DNA of 64,000 bases from positions 80,477 through 144,476 of the forward strand of contig NZ_BMFU01000012.1 in NCBI RefSeq assembly GCF_014639235.1. Reading direction: 5' to 3'. The stretch comes from Paenibacillus silvae (GTDB taxonomy: Bacteria; Bacillota; Bacilli; Paenibacillales; Paenibacillaceae). The notes under the pieces were generated by a model that was given only the letters and a program-made list of their open reading frames with translations, did no database searches and was not told where the DNA came from. Positions 39,741 to 49,199 of this stretch are shown here, piece by piece (position 1 is the first letter of the stretch; the number at the start of each line of letters is the position of its first letter). The position numbers were made by a program, and so were the translations under genes.

Positions 39741-40694
39741 CTATTCCTCTAATGCTGCAAGCTTTTGTACCAGCAGCTCATGACTTTCGTGAATGGCATC
39801 CGGCTCACAAGCTGCTTTAAGTTCATAGACCTTCACCTGTGCCTTGCGAATCATCGGAAGATACGCATCATAGAAGTGCATATCCTTACTATGAACATAC
39901 GGACACCAGTGATCGGACAATCCCAACGTTTCATGAATATGGACACCAACGATGTCATCCATCAGACCCTGCATCTCGCCGACGCTGTCATAGAGCCCCA
40001 ATCGATCCATCATAATGGCATGCCCCGTGTCGTACCAGATGCCAACCGGAGCACCTTTAAGAGCATGGATGATCGTCTTCGCTTCGGTAAGTGTAGGAAT
40101 CTGTTGAGGCCGTGAGCGGGTTTCAATTCCAAAACGGACGCCCAGCCCTTTGGATACCGCCCGGTTGCAGACCTCATCGAGACTCACGATAATTTTCTCA
40201 ATATAACCTGCACTTAGTGCCTTACGCCGCTCCATGAACTCTGCCCATTTGCTGCGATATTGCGGGGAATCCGTTCCTTCCTCCCTGTACAGCTTCTCCA
40301 GGTCCTTGCTGACATCATGAGGGAAAGGCACCTCACCCGGATGCACGACAACAGCTTCCCCGCCATAACGATGTGCATATTCAGCCGATCCGACCAGCAG
40401 ATCAATCGCCCGCTTGCGCTTCACTTCATCCTCAAAGCCAAGCAGCACGGAATCCGTTCCATAATCAGGATCAGGATCATGAGGGAAGGTATTGTGTACA
40501 CTGGACACCCCAATCTCCCCGCGCTCGATCATCGGCTCAATCGTTGTGAGCATTTCCTTCGTTACGTTATAGTTCAGCTCTACCCGGCGAAAGCCGAGCT
40601 CTGCTATCTCCCGAATCATGTCCTCACCTACAGGATGTCTCCTGATGTTCCAGCATGTCGAGAATGAGTATTCTCCCTTGTCTCTTCCCTGCAT
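39741..40694 (-). CDS. Sugar phosphate isomerase/epimerase, xylose isomerase-like TIM barrel
   Basis: A 317-residue TIM barrel of the AP-endonuclease 2/xylose isomerase-like family. Metal-ligand segments are spread as expected: VHPGEVPFPHD, GIETRSRPQQ, the GIWYDTGHAI and VGVHIHETLGLSDHW with His and Asp. Members isomerise or epimerise sugars or inositol derivatives, so the substrate is open. RBS AAGGAGAAGG before the ATG. It lies in the sugar operon between a permease and the toroid-like protein. Confidence 0.82.
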   Translation of the reverse strand: MQGRDKGEYSFSTCWNIRRHPVGEDMIREIAELGFRRVELNYNVTKEMLTTIEPMIERGEIGVSSVHNTFPHDPDPDYGTDSVLLGFEDEVKRKRAIDLLVGSAEYAHRYGGEAVVVHPGEVPFPHDVSKDLEKLYREEGTDSPQYRSKWAEFMERRKALSAGYIEKIIVSLDEVCNRAVSKGLGVRFGIETRSRPQQIPTLTEAKTIIHALKGAPVGIWYDTGHAIMMDRLGLYDSVGEMQGLMDDIVGVHIHETLGLSDHWCPYVHSKDMHFYDAYLPMIRKAQVKVYELKAACEPDAIHESHELLVQKLAALEE

Positions 40695-40749
40695 ATATCA
40701 TTCCTTCTCCTTCCCCGATTGTGATGTTTGCGTGTATGAGGACTACGAA

Positions 40750-41622
40750 TTAACCTTTAACCGCTCCTTGCATTGCACCGCTGACAAAATACTTTTGCAA
40801 CCATGGATATACGAGCAGAATCGGTACTGTTGCAAAAACAACCGTAGCAGCTTTGAGGCTCTCTGGTGTTAATCTTGTACGGTTTGCACCCTCCAGCAAT
40901 GTGAGCTCACTTACCATGTTGTTCTGTACCATCTGATAAAGCTTCAGCTGCAGAGGATATAATTTCGGATCGTTAATGTACATCAGTGAATCCTGGAAGC
41001 CATTCCAGCGTCCAACCGCATAGAACAGAGCCAGTGTAGCAAGTACAGGCAAAGAAAGTGGCAAAATAATTTTAAAGAGTGTGTGCACATGAGAGCTTCC
41101 ATCAATCTCGGCCGACTCTTCCAGGCTATCCGGTATTCCGCGGAAGAAGGAGATCAGGATAATCAAGTTAAATGGACTCACGAGCCCTGGAAGAATCAAC
41201 GCCCATACAGAGTTCAGCAAATGAAGATCACGAATCAACAAATACTCAGGAATAATACCGCCACTGAAGAACATCGTAATGATAATGATATACATAAACA
41301 GCTTGCGGCCTTTTAATTTTTTCTTAGTCAATGGGTATGCTGCAGCAATAGTGAACAACATACAGAGTAACGTCGTGATAATCGTAAGGATCGTTGTAAA
41401 CCCTAGCGAATAAATCATGGAGCTATCTGAAAATACTTGACCATATGCATCCCAGGTGAACTCTTTGGGGAAGATTGTTACTTCACCTGATGTAATGGCC
41501 CGGTTCGAACTCATGGATATGGCAATGGTGTGCAGAAACGGAGCAAGACAGAATATAACAAACAAAGTAATAAAGGTGACATTAACAATATCGAAAATAC
41601 GGTTCGAGGTGCGGTCACTCAT
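40750..41622 (-). CDS. Carbohydrate ABC transporter permease (LplC/YtcP type)
   Basis: Inner-membrane permease of a sugar importer. 290 residues with six hydrophobic segments. The EAA loop that contacts the ATPase reads SLEESAEIDGSSHVHTLFKI. The C-terminal YPWLQKYFVSGAMQGAVKG is typical of LplC-like permeases. It follows the lplB-type gene in the operon, and no ATPase lies nearby, so an MsmX-type ATPase is expected to drive it. Confidence 0.93.
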   Translation of the reverse strand: MSDRTSNRIFDIVNVTFITLFVIFCLAPFLHTIAISMSSNRAITSGEVTIFPKEFTWDAYGQVFSDSSMIYSLGFTTILTIITTLLCMLFTIAAAYPLTKKKLKGRKLFMYIIIITMFFSGGIIPEYLLIRDLHLLNSVWALILPGLVSPFNLIILISFFRGIPDSLEESAEIDGSSHVHTLFKIILPLSLPVLATLALFYAVGRWNGFQDSLMYINDPKLYPLQLKLYQMVQNNMVSELTLLEGANRTRLTPESLKAATVVFATVPILLVYPWLQKYFVSGAMQGAVKG

Positions 41623-41697
41623 CTGCGCACAGCTCCTTTACTAATGGTCTATACGTACAATAAGCCTTTTGGCGCGCATTTCACTATTTTTCCGGGA

Positions 41698-42594
41698 TTA
41701 GAGAATTCCTTCTCCCGTCGTTTTCTTCGAGATATAGTTGGAACCAAGGACAAAGATCAATCCGACAACCGCCTGGAATAAGCCGACAACCGTCGCAAGT
41801 GTATACTGCCCGGATTGTATACCCATTCTATATACGAAGGTACTAAGTACATCGGAATATTCACGAACAGCCGTATTACCAATAACGAAAGGCCGGTCAA
41901 AACCGATGCTGACCATATTTCCAAGATTAAGGATAAGCAAGGTTACTATGGTTGGTTTAATACTTGGCAGTGTAATATGCCAAATTCTCTTCAGCCGCGT
42001 TGCGCCATCAATTTCAGCTGCCTCGAACAATTCCTTGTTCACGCCGGTTAATGCAGCCAGATATAGAATGGTTCCCCACCCAGCACTTTGCCACACACCT
42101 GTAAACAGGTAGGTAACAAGCCATGGATTTTTTTCTGTCAAAAATGGAATGGAATTTAGGCCCATGCTCTCCAGTATTCCGTTTACCATACCGGATTGGT
42201 TGCCAAACAACTGGTATACAATCCCCCCGATGATAACCCAGGAGATAAAGTGAGGAATGTACAGAATGGTCTGTGAAATTTTCTTAAACCATTTGAATCG
42301 TACCTCATAGAGCATAATTGCCAGAATAATTGGAGCAGGGAATGAAACGATCAGATCAAGAAAATTCAGCATAAATGTGTTGCGTAATGTAGTGTAGAAA
42401 TCCGGCATTGCAAATACCTCGCGAAAAGCATCAAAGCCAATCCACTCACTACCGTTAATCCCTTGGAACAAGTTGAAGTCTTTAAAAGCTATTTGCACAC
42501 CATACATCGGTCCATAACGGAAAATGATAAAATAAATCAGAGGCAATGAAATTAACGCATACAGCTGCCAGTATCTCTTCAAGTATGTGGTCAT
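41698..42594 (-). CDS. Sugar ABC transporter permease (LplB/YtcQ-partner type)
   Basis: 298 residues, six predicted helices. The N-terminal YWQLYALISLPLIYFIIFRYGPMYGVQIAFKDF is characteristic of the LplB class, and the EAA loop reads ELFEAAEIDGATRLKRIWHI. Together with the following permease it forms a heterodimer. The start follows GGAGGAGAG at a short spacing. Second of the operon after the lipoprotein. Confidence 0.93.
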   Translation of the reverse strand: MTTYLKRYWQLYALISLPLIYFIIFRYGPMYGVQIAFKDFNLFQGINGSEWIGFDAFREVFAMPDFYTTLRNTFMLNFLDLIVSFPAPIILAIMLYEVRFKWFKKISQTILYIPHFISWVIIGGIVYQLFGNQSGMVNGILESMGLNSIPFLTEKNPWLVTYLFTGVWQSAGWGTILYLAALTGVNKELFEAAEIDGATRLKRIWHITLPSIKPTIVTLLILNLGNMVSIGFDRPFVIGNTAVREYSDVLSTFVYRMGIQSGQYTLATVVGLFQAVVGLIFVLGSNYISKKTTGEGIL

Positions 42595-42697
42595 GTCTCT
42601 CTCTCCTCCTCACAAACGAAGAAACGTTATGCCGCCGCCTGAGCGACGGCACAAGCCTCCTCGAAACACTTCAATTTACAGACATTTCATTTTCTGC

Positions 42698-44275
42698 TTA
42701 TTGTTCAGCAGCTTCCAATTCTTTTTTCAGCTCAGATCCGCCCAAGGACATGTAGTCAGCCATTTCTTTTTCATATACGGCATCGAATTCTTCAGGTTTA
42801 GCCATTGCTGTTTTTACGATAATAACGTCCAACTTGTCTGTCAGTGCTGTGCTGTACTTCATTTCTGCCTGAATTGGCTTGCTGAAGACAATTGGTCCAA
42901 CTGTATCTGTGTTTGCAACTTCAAGCGCTTTTTTCAAGATTTCCTGATTGGCAGGAGGGAATCCCATAATCCATGCTTTTTCATTCATTGCTTGATCGCC
43001 CAGGTTTTTACCGTTCGAGATAATCGCTGTATCACCTGCGTTGAACAAACGATCTTTTGCTTCTTGAGTAGCGTCTGCTTTAGCAACCGGAATGCCGTCT
43101 ACCAGATCATAGTTCTCGCCTTCCACACCATCATAAATAGCAGTGAGGTTTTTATCGGATGCCATCCAATCCAGATATTTAATCGCTTCTGCTGCACGTT
43201 CGCTGCTCTTCGGAATCATGATGTACATACCATTCGATCCATAACGGGACTTGATATGTTTTCCATCAGCATTCGCATTGGTGTATGCATCCACCGGAGC
43301 CAGGTTGCTGTCCGGTTTGTTTGTTTTCAACAGATCATACGATCCATCTGGCCAGAAAATAGAGTCAACATCTTCAGAGAAGAAACCGGTATTTCCATTG
43401 GCAATGTCTTTGTTTAATTGAGTTTTATCCTTATCCAAGCTGAAATCCTTACTGATCAGGCCTTCGTTGTACAGCTTGTTCAGGAACTGCATGGATTCTT
43501 TGAATCCTTCATGCAGAGGCAATTCATAGCGTTGAGCATATGTTTTATCCCCAGCAATTGGCTTGATGAAAGAGTAGATCAGCGGCTCATAGGAAGCTGG
43601 TGCAAGCGCAAAGCCCATAGGAATGTTTTGACTTCCCACCTGGCCAGGATCTTTTTCTTTAAATGCTTTCAAGGTGTTATACAACTCATCTGTTGTTTGA
43701 GGTGCTGGCATTCCCAGCTTATCTAACCAGTCTTGACGAATGAAGGAGCTGTACCGAGCTGTAATCGCACGTTTACCCGGAATAGCGAACTGCTGTCCCT
43801 CTACTTGACCAAACTTTAATGTATCTTCGCCCAAAAACTTTTTCAGATTCGGTCCATACTGATTAATCAGATCACCTACATCTGTCAAACCACCTTGTTG
43901 TGCATAGCGGTAAAACACGCTGGAGTCATAAACGAAGACAATGTCCGGAACGTCTGAGGCACTGGCCATCAGGACATTCAGCTTGGTTACTTCCTCAGAA
44001 CGTTGAACAGGTACGAATTGTACGTCAATGTTGTTTGGATCACCAAAGTTCTTTTGAATCATTTGAGAGATAAAGTTGTTTGAAATCGTGTACTGAGAAG
44101 GTGTTTTACCACGGTCGAAAAGCTCCACCTTTAATGTAACGCGTTTTCCATCACCAGCCGCTCCGCCTTCTGCTGATTTGGTGTCTGAAGATCCGCACCC
44201 CGCAAGTAGTGAGACACCCATTACTGCTGTAAGTGCCAAACCCATCAACTTCTTTAGACTCCCTTTTCTTGTCAT
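42698..44275 (-). CDS. Extracellular solute-binding lipoprotein of a sugar ABC importer
   Basis: A 525-residue lipoprotein. The lipobox LLAG-C places the lipid-modified Cys at 27, followed by GSSDTKSAEGG linker. The body is a family-1 type binding domain with DVPDIVFVYDSSVFYRYAQQGGL, FRGIAR-like absent but AITARYSSFIRQDWLDKLGMPAPQTTDELYNTLKAFK, the hallmark of oligosaccharide binders of the YtcQ/LplA class. The start at 44275 follows AGGGG. Long class size (500-560) agrees with Paenibacillus paralogues. Confidence 0.93.
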   Translation of the reverse strand: MTRKGSLKKLMGLALTAVMGVSLLAGCGSSDTKSAEGGAAGDGKRVTLKVELFDRGKTPSQYTISNNFISQMIQKNFGDPNNIDVQFVPVQRSEEVTKLNVLMASASDVPDIVFVYDSSVFYRYAQQGGLTDVGDLINQYGPNLKKFLGEDTLKFGQVEGQQFAIPGKRAITARYSSFIRQDWLDKLGMPAPQTTDELYNTLKAFKEKDPGQVGSQNIPMGFALAPASYEPLIYSFIKPIAGDKTYAQRYELPLHEGFKESMQFLNKLYNEGLISKDFSLDKDKTQLNKDIANGNTGFFSEDVDSIFWPDGSYDLLKTNKPDSNLAPVDAYTNANADGKHIKSRYGSNGMYIMIPKSSERAAEAIKYLDWMASDKNLTAIYDGVEGENYDLVDGIPVAKADATQEAKDRLFNAGDTAIISNGKNLGDQAMNEKAWIMGFPPANQEILKKALEVANTDTVGPIVFSKPIQAEMKYSTALTDKLDVIIVKTAMAKPEEFDAVYEKEMADYMSLGGSELKKELEAAEQ

Positions 44276-44596
44276 TCTGTTCATCCCCTTTGGCTTTACG
44301 TGAATGTTTTAAAGCTTGCCCTGAGTATTCCATACTATTGTGATCCCAGACAACTGACTAAATTCGGGTATATCAGTAAAAGAGTTTCGGTTTGCCTTAT
44401 ATGCTTATTTTCGCAGACTGCCAAAATACCCGAAACCCTTATGGTATAAGGCTTCAACCGTGTCCCCCCCTTCTCTTTGTGTAAGGTATAGATAAACCAT
44501 TTTCCCACACTGACTAAATTCGCAAATAACATGCCGATGTAATGATGGAACATCTTCTGACACAGTGATGAAAGTATCATGTATATTACAATATTT

Positions 44597-44611
44597 TTCA
44601 AGCGCTTTCAT
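44597..44611. promoter_or_regulatory. cre-like site upstream of the lipoprotein gene
   Basis: Palindromic core AAGCGCTT at 44600-44607 inside ATGAAAGCGCTTGAAAA (minus strand), one mismatch to the CcpA consensus. It lies 325 bases before the gene start, near a possible -35 TTGAAA. Catabolite repression is inferred. Confidence 0.5.
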
Positions 44612-44624
44612 TTTGAAGGTTTAA

Positions 44625-44702
44625 AATAAACAAAATAAGGTGAATCGTTGCATGTGAACTCTCCGTACATACTGGAGACTCATTGCAATAATTCACCTTG
44701 AT
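44625..44702 (-). terminator. Terminator of the AraC-type regulator gene
   Basis: AAGGTGAAT and ATTCACCTT pair over a long, partly structured loop (TTGCA and CTCC/GGAG inner pairs); the minus strand continues TATTTTG. Confidence 0.65.
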
Positions 44703-44779
44703 TTTAGACATCATCACTTCAATTATGTGCGAAAAACTGACACATTCACTTGATTTTGATTCATGAATTTTGCCCCTGG

Positions 44780-47041
44780 TCACTCATCGGCTGCCTTTGG
44801 GTCTTTCTTCATCCGACGGTAATCCCCAGGTGTAATGCCCGTGACTCTTTTGAATACACGTCCAAGTGTAATGCCGTTCGCGTAACCAACCTTCAAAGCG
44901 ATATCTTGTAATGAATAGTCTGTATTAAGCAGCAGCTTCTCCGTTTCTTTCATTCTCAATTCAGTCACAAAGTCAACAAACTTCATATTAAACTCGGTTT
45001 TAAACAGATAGCTGGCATGTTTGCCTGATATCTGAAACCGATCACTTAGATGCTTCAGAGACAGATCCGGATTGGTGAACTGCTCCTCGATATAATTTTT
45101 CATCTCGTTAACCATGGCCTTGTAGCTCTTTGTTTCAGTAACAGCGACGTACGTTCGGAACAAGTCGGTCAGACTGTCAAACAGCAGTACCTTCACCTCT
45201 TCTAACGATTCCGCCTCTTCCATAGCAACCAGCCAATTGTTGATGTTGTCCTCGGACAGTTCTCTCTGTAGACCTTCTGACATCATGGAGACTTCCCGAC
45301 TGAGCATCTGCAGCATGGCCTGAATCAGGGAACGAATTTCATCATCCGGCAGTTTATTACGCTCGAATTCATTAAAGATATCCTCAAGCTGCTCTCTCCA
45401 CTGTCCACTCGACATTCTGAACCGTTTAACAAAGTCTGCAATCATCTGCAAATACGTATAGGTTTCCAGCAGCGGATGCTGCATTTCACTTGTCTCTGCT
45501 TCACCTACATCACCATTCATCAGCAGCTTCCGCTGCATCACCGCTTCTGCAGCTGTAAACGATTGATGGATCGCCCCAATCCCTTCGGCAACAGGTCCAA
45601 TGCCAAAGCTGAGGGAAATACGAAGATTCTGCTCTACCCAGGATTTGCATTCCTCAGCAACAATCCGGATCTGCTTGGATAGATCCTGTCCCTGCTGGTC
45701 GTCTTCCTTCGAAAAGAATAAAATGGCAATCCGATCAGCGCTGATCCATTCTGTCCAGCATTGCACTTCCGTATCTCTGGACAGCTCCTGCAGTACATTC
45801 ATCAGAGCGAATTTCAGCGTATTTTGCTCTCCTCTGGTGAATTTCTCCTGAAAGCCCTTCTCGTAGCGGTTAATATCCCCTACAACTACGATAAAACGAG
45901 AGGCTTCATGAGCCCCATCAAATGGAGATACCTCGTATAGCTGCCCGGCAGCATTGTCCACATGCTCACCGTGCAGCAAAGCACTAAACAGCTTACTCCG
46001 CTGCATAAGTACATTTTCGCGGCTCTTTTTATCATAATCCATCATATGATTGATCAGATTTTCAAGCACCCCATCAATCATCTTCATCTCGTCCATACGT
46101 GCTCCAGATTGTTCAAACGCGCGAATCTGCTGGGATTCAATCCGATTCATAATAATCTGAATCGGCTTATAGTTCCGCCGGGTCACATACACGATATAGA
46201 TAATTGCACCGATCACCGTCAATACAGCAATGAACACCCAGACATACGATACCACAGAAACCCAGCCGAACAAATTACCTGCTTTGATGCCGCTGGTAAT
46301 CGTCCATCCCAATCGCTCTAGAGGCAGCTCGTTTAACTTGGTACCATCCATTGCAGCTTCCTTATCGGAATGTGCATTATAGATGACCCTGCCCTCCTGA
46401 TCGGTAATCGTCAGGAAAGAGAGCTTTCCATTCACCATACTGTCCACGCTCTGCTTGATGCTGCTCATCTTGATATTGATGACCAATGCACCCTCCGAGC
46501 CAAAAGGCAGTGGCATTTCTTTGTTGACGGTCAACACTTGTACTGGTGTTCTTTGCACATCGTCCCATTCAATCTCCCGAACAGGCTGCCATCCTTGACC
46601 TATATTACCTTTTACAATCTGACTGATCCATTCTTTGTCTCCGAAGCTTTCCACTTCTCTTGAACCACTCACCGTTATCACGCGCTCATGTTGCTTGTCA
46701 TAGAGGTATATGGACTGAATCCATGAAGAAGAGTTAATCATCTCACGTAAATTTTGTGCAATGGTATATACCGTATCCGAATTGTTTGGATTATTGTCGT
46801 TAAAATAACGCCTGTACGCTGGCTCATATTGCACTTTTTCTGTAACAGCCAGTTCTATGTCCCGAATTGTATGATCCAGCGTTGTCGCAAGATAACTGGA
46901 GGATATTCGGTCAGCCTTCCGGGTTTCTTCTTTGGAAACATCATTAATGAAGACAAAGGCACTAAAAATAATTATGGTCATCGTAAAGAAAAATATAGGG
47001 AAATATGAAAAGAGCAATCGATAGTACCAAGTGCGCGACAA
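44780..47041 (-). CDS. Membrane sensor / AraC-family transcriptional regulator
   Basis: A 753-residue one-component regulator. A membrane helix near the start (LLFSYFPIFFFTMTIIIFSAFVFI), an extracytosolic dCache-like sensor of about 220 residues (VSGSREVESFGDKEWISQ), a second membrane helix (VSYVWVFIAVLTVIGAIIYIV), then a cytosolic part and a C-terminal AraC HTH (LSLKHLSDRFQISGKHASYLF, then YSLQDIALKVGYANGITLGR). I choose the TTG at 47041 because GAGGAG lies nine bases upstream; the ATG at 47074 has no site. It sits upstream of the lipoprotein and probably senses the external oligosaccharide. Confidence 0.92.
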   Translation of the reverse strand: MSRTWYYRLLFSYFPIFFFTMTIIIFSAFVFINDVSKEETRKADRISSSYLATTLDHTIRDIELAVTEKVQYEPAYRRYFNDNNPNNSDTVYTIAQNLREMINSSSWIQSIYLYDKQHERVITVSGSREVESFGDKEWISQIVKGNIGQGWQPVREIEWDDVQRTPVQVLTVNKEMPLPFGSEGALVINIKMSSIKQSVDSMVNGKLSFLTITDQEGRVIYNAHSDKEAAMDGTKLNELPLERLGWTITSGIKAGNLFGWVSVVSYVWVFIAVLTVIGAIIYIVYVTRRNYKPIQIIMNRIESQQIRAFEQSGARMDEMKMIDGVLENLINHMMDYDKKSRENVLMQRSKLFSALLHGEHVDNAAGQLYEVSPFDGAHEASRFIVVVGDINRYEKGFQEKFTRGEQNTLKFALMNVLQELSRDTEVQCWTEWISADRIAILFFSKEDDQQGQDLSKQIRIVAEECKSWVEQNLRISLSFGIGPVAEGIGAIHQSFTAAEAVMQRKLLMNGDVGEAETSEMQHPLLETYTYLQMIADFVKRFRMSSGQWREQLEDIFNEFERNKLPDDEIRSLIQAMLQMLSREVSMMSEGLQRELSEDNINNWLVAMEEAESLEEVKVLLFDSLTDLFRTYVAVTETKSYKAMVNEMKNYIEEQFTNPDLSLKHLSDRFQISGKHASYLFKTEFNMKFVDFVTELRMKETEKLLLNTDYSLQDIALKVGYANGITLGRVFKRVTGITPGDYRRMKKDPKAADE

Positions 47042-47220
47042 TAGACCCCACTCCTCACTCCACGATGCCAACATCCATTAGCCGTGGTTCTACTGTTTAT
47101 TTTCCGTATCCAATCCATTATGGATGCATCTATATAAAAACGCTATCATTTCTTAATTTTATGTTTATTATATCACAAGCTATCAAACAACATGGCACGG
47201 AATTGGATGCATGGGGCCAA

Positions 47221-47262
47221 AACAAAAATACCGTGCTGAGCTAAAAGCACTCAGACACGGAA
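47221..47262 (-). terminator. Terminator of prs
   Basis: Minus strand CCGTG...GAGTGC and CTCAGCACGG pair as a long imperfect stem, followed by TATTTTTG. Confidence 0.75.
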
Positions 47263-47307
47263 CGTGAACTGGATCGGGCTATGAATCACCCGGATATAGC
47301 AAGAAAT

Positions 47308-48255
47308 CTAAATACCTGAATCTTTAAAGAGCGTAGCCATAGATCCACCATCAACAATAATACGTATGGCTCGTGACAGCATCGGTGCAACAGGTAATAC
47401 TTTAAAGCAATCCGGATGATCCTCCGGCAACGCAATAGAGTCTGTTACCACAACCTCGGTAATGGATGGATGATTTAATTTGCTTACCGCTCCATCCGAG
47501 AACAAGCCGTGAGTTGCGCATACATATGCGTTCTCTGCACCCCGTTCTTTCAGACCTTCGACCACATTCACAATGGTTGTTCCTGTATCGATCAGATCCT
47601 CGATAATGATTGGCGTTCGCCCTTCAACGTCTCCAATAACATGCGTAATGATCGATTCGTTATGACTTGGACGTTTCTTGATCATGATCGCAAAAGGAGA
47701 GTCGAGACGATTTGCCAGCTTCTCCGCCATTGACGCCCGTCCAGCATCAGGAGAAACCACAACCGGGTTTTTGATCTCTTTACTAAGCAGGTATTCACTA
47801 ATCAAGTCCAGTGAGGTCATATGATCGACTGGAATGTTGAAGAAACCCTGAATAGCAGCCGCATGCAGGTCAATCGTAACTACACGGCTTGCTCCAGCTG
47901 TCGTTAATACATCTGCAACCATCTTGGCAGAGATGGGCTCGCGCGGAGCCGACTTCCGCTCTTGACGAGCATAACCGTAATACGGAACGATAATGTTCAC
48001 CGTACGAGCCGAAGCCCGTTTTGCCGCATCAATCATAACGAGCAGTTCGACAAACAACTCATTAATGGGATGAGACAAAGACTGTATCAAAAACACATCA
48101 CAATTGCGGATTGTTTCTTCGTAATGAACGTATATTTCTCCGCTCTTGAACCGGGACAGCTTGATATTGCCCAGTTGCACGCCCAGCTTGTCACATACCT
48201 GCTCTGCAAGCTTGGGATTAGATGAACCGGAAAAAATACGTAACGAATGCTGCAT
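47308..48255 (-). CDS. prs: Ribose-phosphate pyrophosphokinase
   Basis: Makes PRPP from ribose 5-phosphate and ATP; PRPP is the first substrate of the histidine pathway encoded next to it. 315 residues. The signature regions are FSGSSNPKLAEQVC, MIDAAKRASARTVNIIVPYYGYARQERKSAPREPISAK, VVVSPDAGRASMAEKLA, and the PRPP loop IIEDLIDTGTTI. The start at 48255 follows GGGAGGGC. A second prs copy usually sits near gcaD elsewhere, so this may be a paralogue kept with the his genes. Confidence 0.95.
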   Translation of the reverse strand: MQHSLRIFSGSSNPKLAEQVCDKLGVQLGNIKLSRFKSGEIYVHYEETIRNCDVFLIQSLSHPINELFVELLVMIDAAKRASARTVNIIVPYYGYARQERKSAPREPISAKMVADVLTTAGASRVVTIDLHAAAIQGFFNIPVDHMTSLDLISEYLLSKEIKNPVVVSPDAGRASMAEKLANRLDSPFAIMIKKRPSHNESIITHVIGDVEGRTPIIIEDLIDTGTTIVNVVEGLKERGAENAYVCATHGLFSDGAVSKLNHPSITEVVVTDSIALPEDHPDCFKVLPVAPMLSRAIRIIVDGGSMATLFKDSGI

Positions 48256-48345
48256 AATGCCCTCCCGCGGGTTATACCCGATCATAATTCCTTGTATAGT
48301 TAAGCTGGAAAATCCAACCCGTATAAAAGGTTCATTTTCCCCTTA

Positions 48346-49185
48346 TTATACCCCACTGCTGTCTACATTTAAAGGAATGAACGAACGCTGACGGCCTTCA
48401 AACACAGCCACTTGCGTACAGCCGAGTTCATGTAAAAGGGCCTCTGCTTCAGGCAAATGATCTCCCAGCTTCATTGGATCATGCGCATCCGAGCCCATAG
48501 TAAGTGGAACGCCCAGGCGAATCGCTTCTATGAGCATTCTTCGGCTTGGAAACATCTCCGCACACGGCTTGGACAAACCGGATGCATTCAGCTCCATCGC
48601 GCAGCCGCTTTGGGCAATAGCTTTCAGAGCCGCATCCTCCAGTGCAACACGTTCATCGGTCTGTTCAGGTGAAGGCGTATATCCGAATCGTTTGATCACA
48701 TCAGAGTGTCCCATGATATCATACATGCCAGAAGCAGCGGCTTTGCTCACAGCCTCATAATACTGACGGTAAACTTCAAGCACATCCTTGCCTTCCCAAT
48801 GGTGAGTCTGGCGAAAATCGGTAATATCCCATTCACCCAGAAAATGTACAGAGCCAATGACATAGTCCCATGGATAACGTTCTATAATGGAGCGAATCTG
48901 AGCCTCCCAGCCCTCGATATAATCACCTTCGAGTCCAACACGAACATCAATTTGACCGCGGTACTTCTCCTTCAGAAAGAAACACTCCTCCACATATCGC
49001 GGGAGCTCTTCCATAGGCATAGCCATCTCGGGATAATATTGCGCTGGGTCCACATGCAGCAGCGGCATATGATCGGACAGCCCAATTTGGGAAAGCCCGA
49101 TTTCAATCCCCCGCTGCACGTATTCTTCCAGCTTGCCAACCGCATGTCCGCAACGTTCATGGTGGGTGTGGTAGTCTATGCGCAT
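48346..49185 (-). CDS. hisJ: Histidinol-phosphatase, PHP type
   Basis: Removes phosphate from histidinol phosphate. A 279-residue PHP-domain enzyme with DYHTHHERCGHAVG at the start (metal His residues), GLSDHMPLLH, GLEGDYIEGWE, GSVHFLG, IMGHSDVIKRFG, and TMGSDAHDPMKLG. This family replaces the HAD-type enzyme of the HisB fusion in Firmicutes, and hisB here is indeed dehydratase-only. It starts behind GGAGGCG. Last gene of the his cluster before prs. Confidence 0.92.
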   Translation of the reverse strand: MRIDYHTHHERCGHAVGKLEEYVQRGIEIGLSQIGLSDHMPLLHVDPAQYYPEMAMPMEELPRYVEECFFLKEKYRGQIDVRVGLEGDYIEGWEAQIRSIIERYPWDYVIGSVHFLGEWDITDFRQTHHWEGKDVLEVYRQYYEAVSKAAASGMYDIMGHSDVIKRFGYTPSPEQTDERVALEDAALKAIAQSGCAMELNASGLSKPCAEMFPSRRMLIEAIRLGVPLTMGSDAHDPMKLGDHLPEAEALLHELGCTQVAVFEGRQRSFIPLNVDSSGV

Positions 49186-49199
49186 GTAGCGTTCGCCTC

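Larger units (their letters stand above)
44276..44779. other. Spacer between the regulator and transporter genes
   Basis: About 500 bases. It carries the regulator's terminator (44625-44702) and a cre-like operator (44597-44611). The minus ORFs here (44335-44601, 44405-44611) have no ribosome binding site and look like shadows. Confidence 0.5.
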
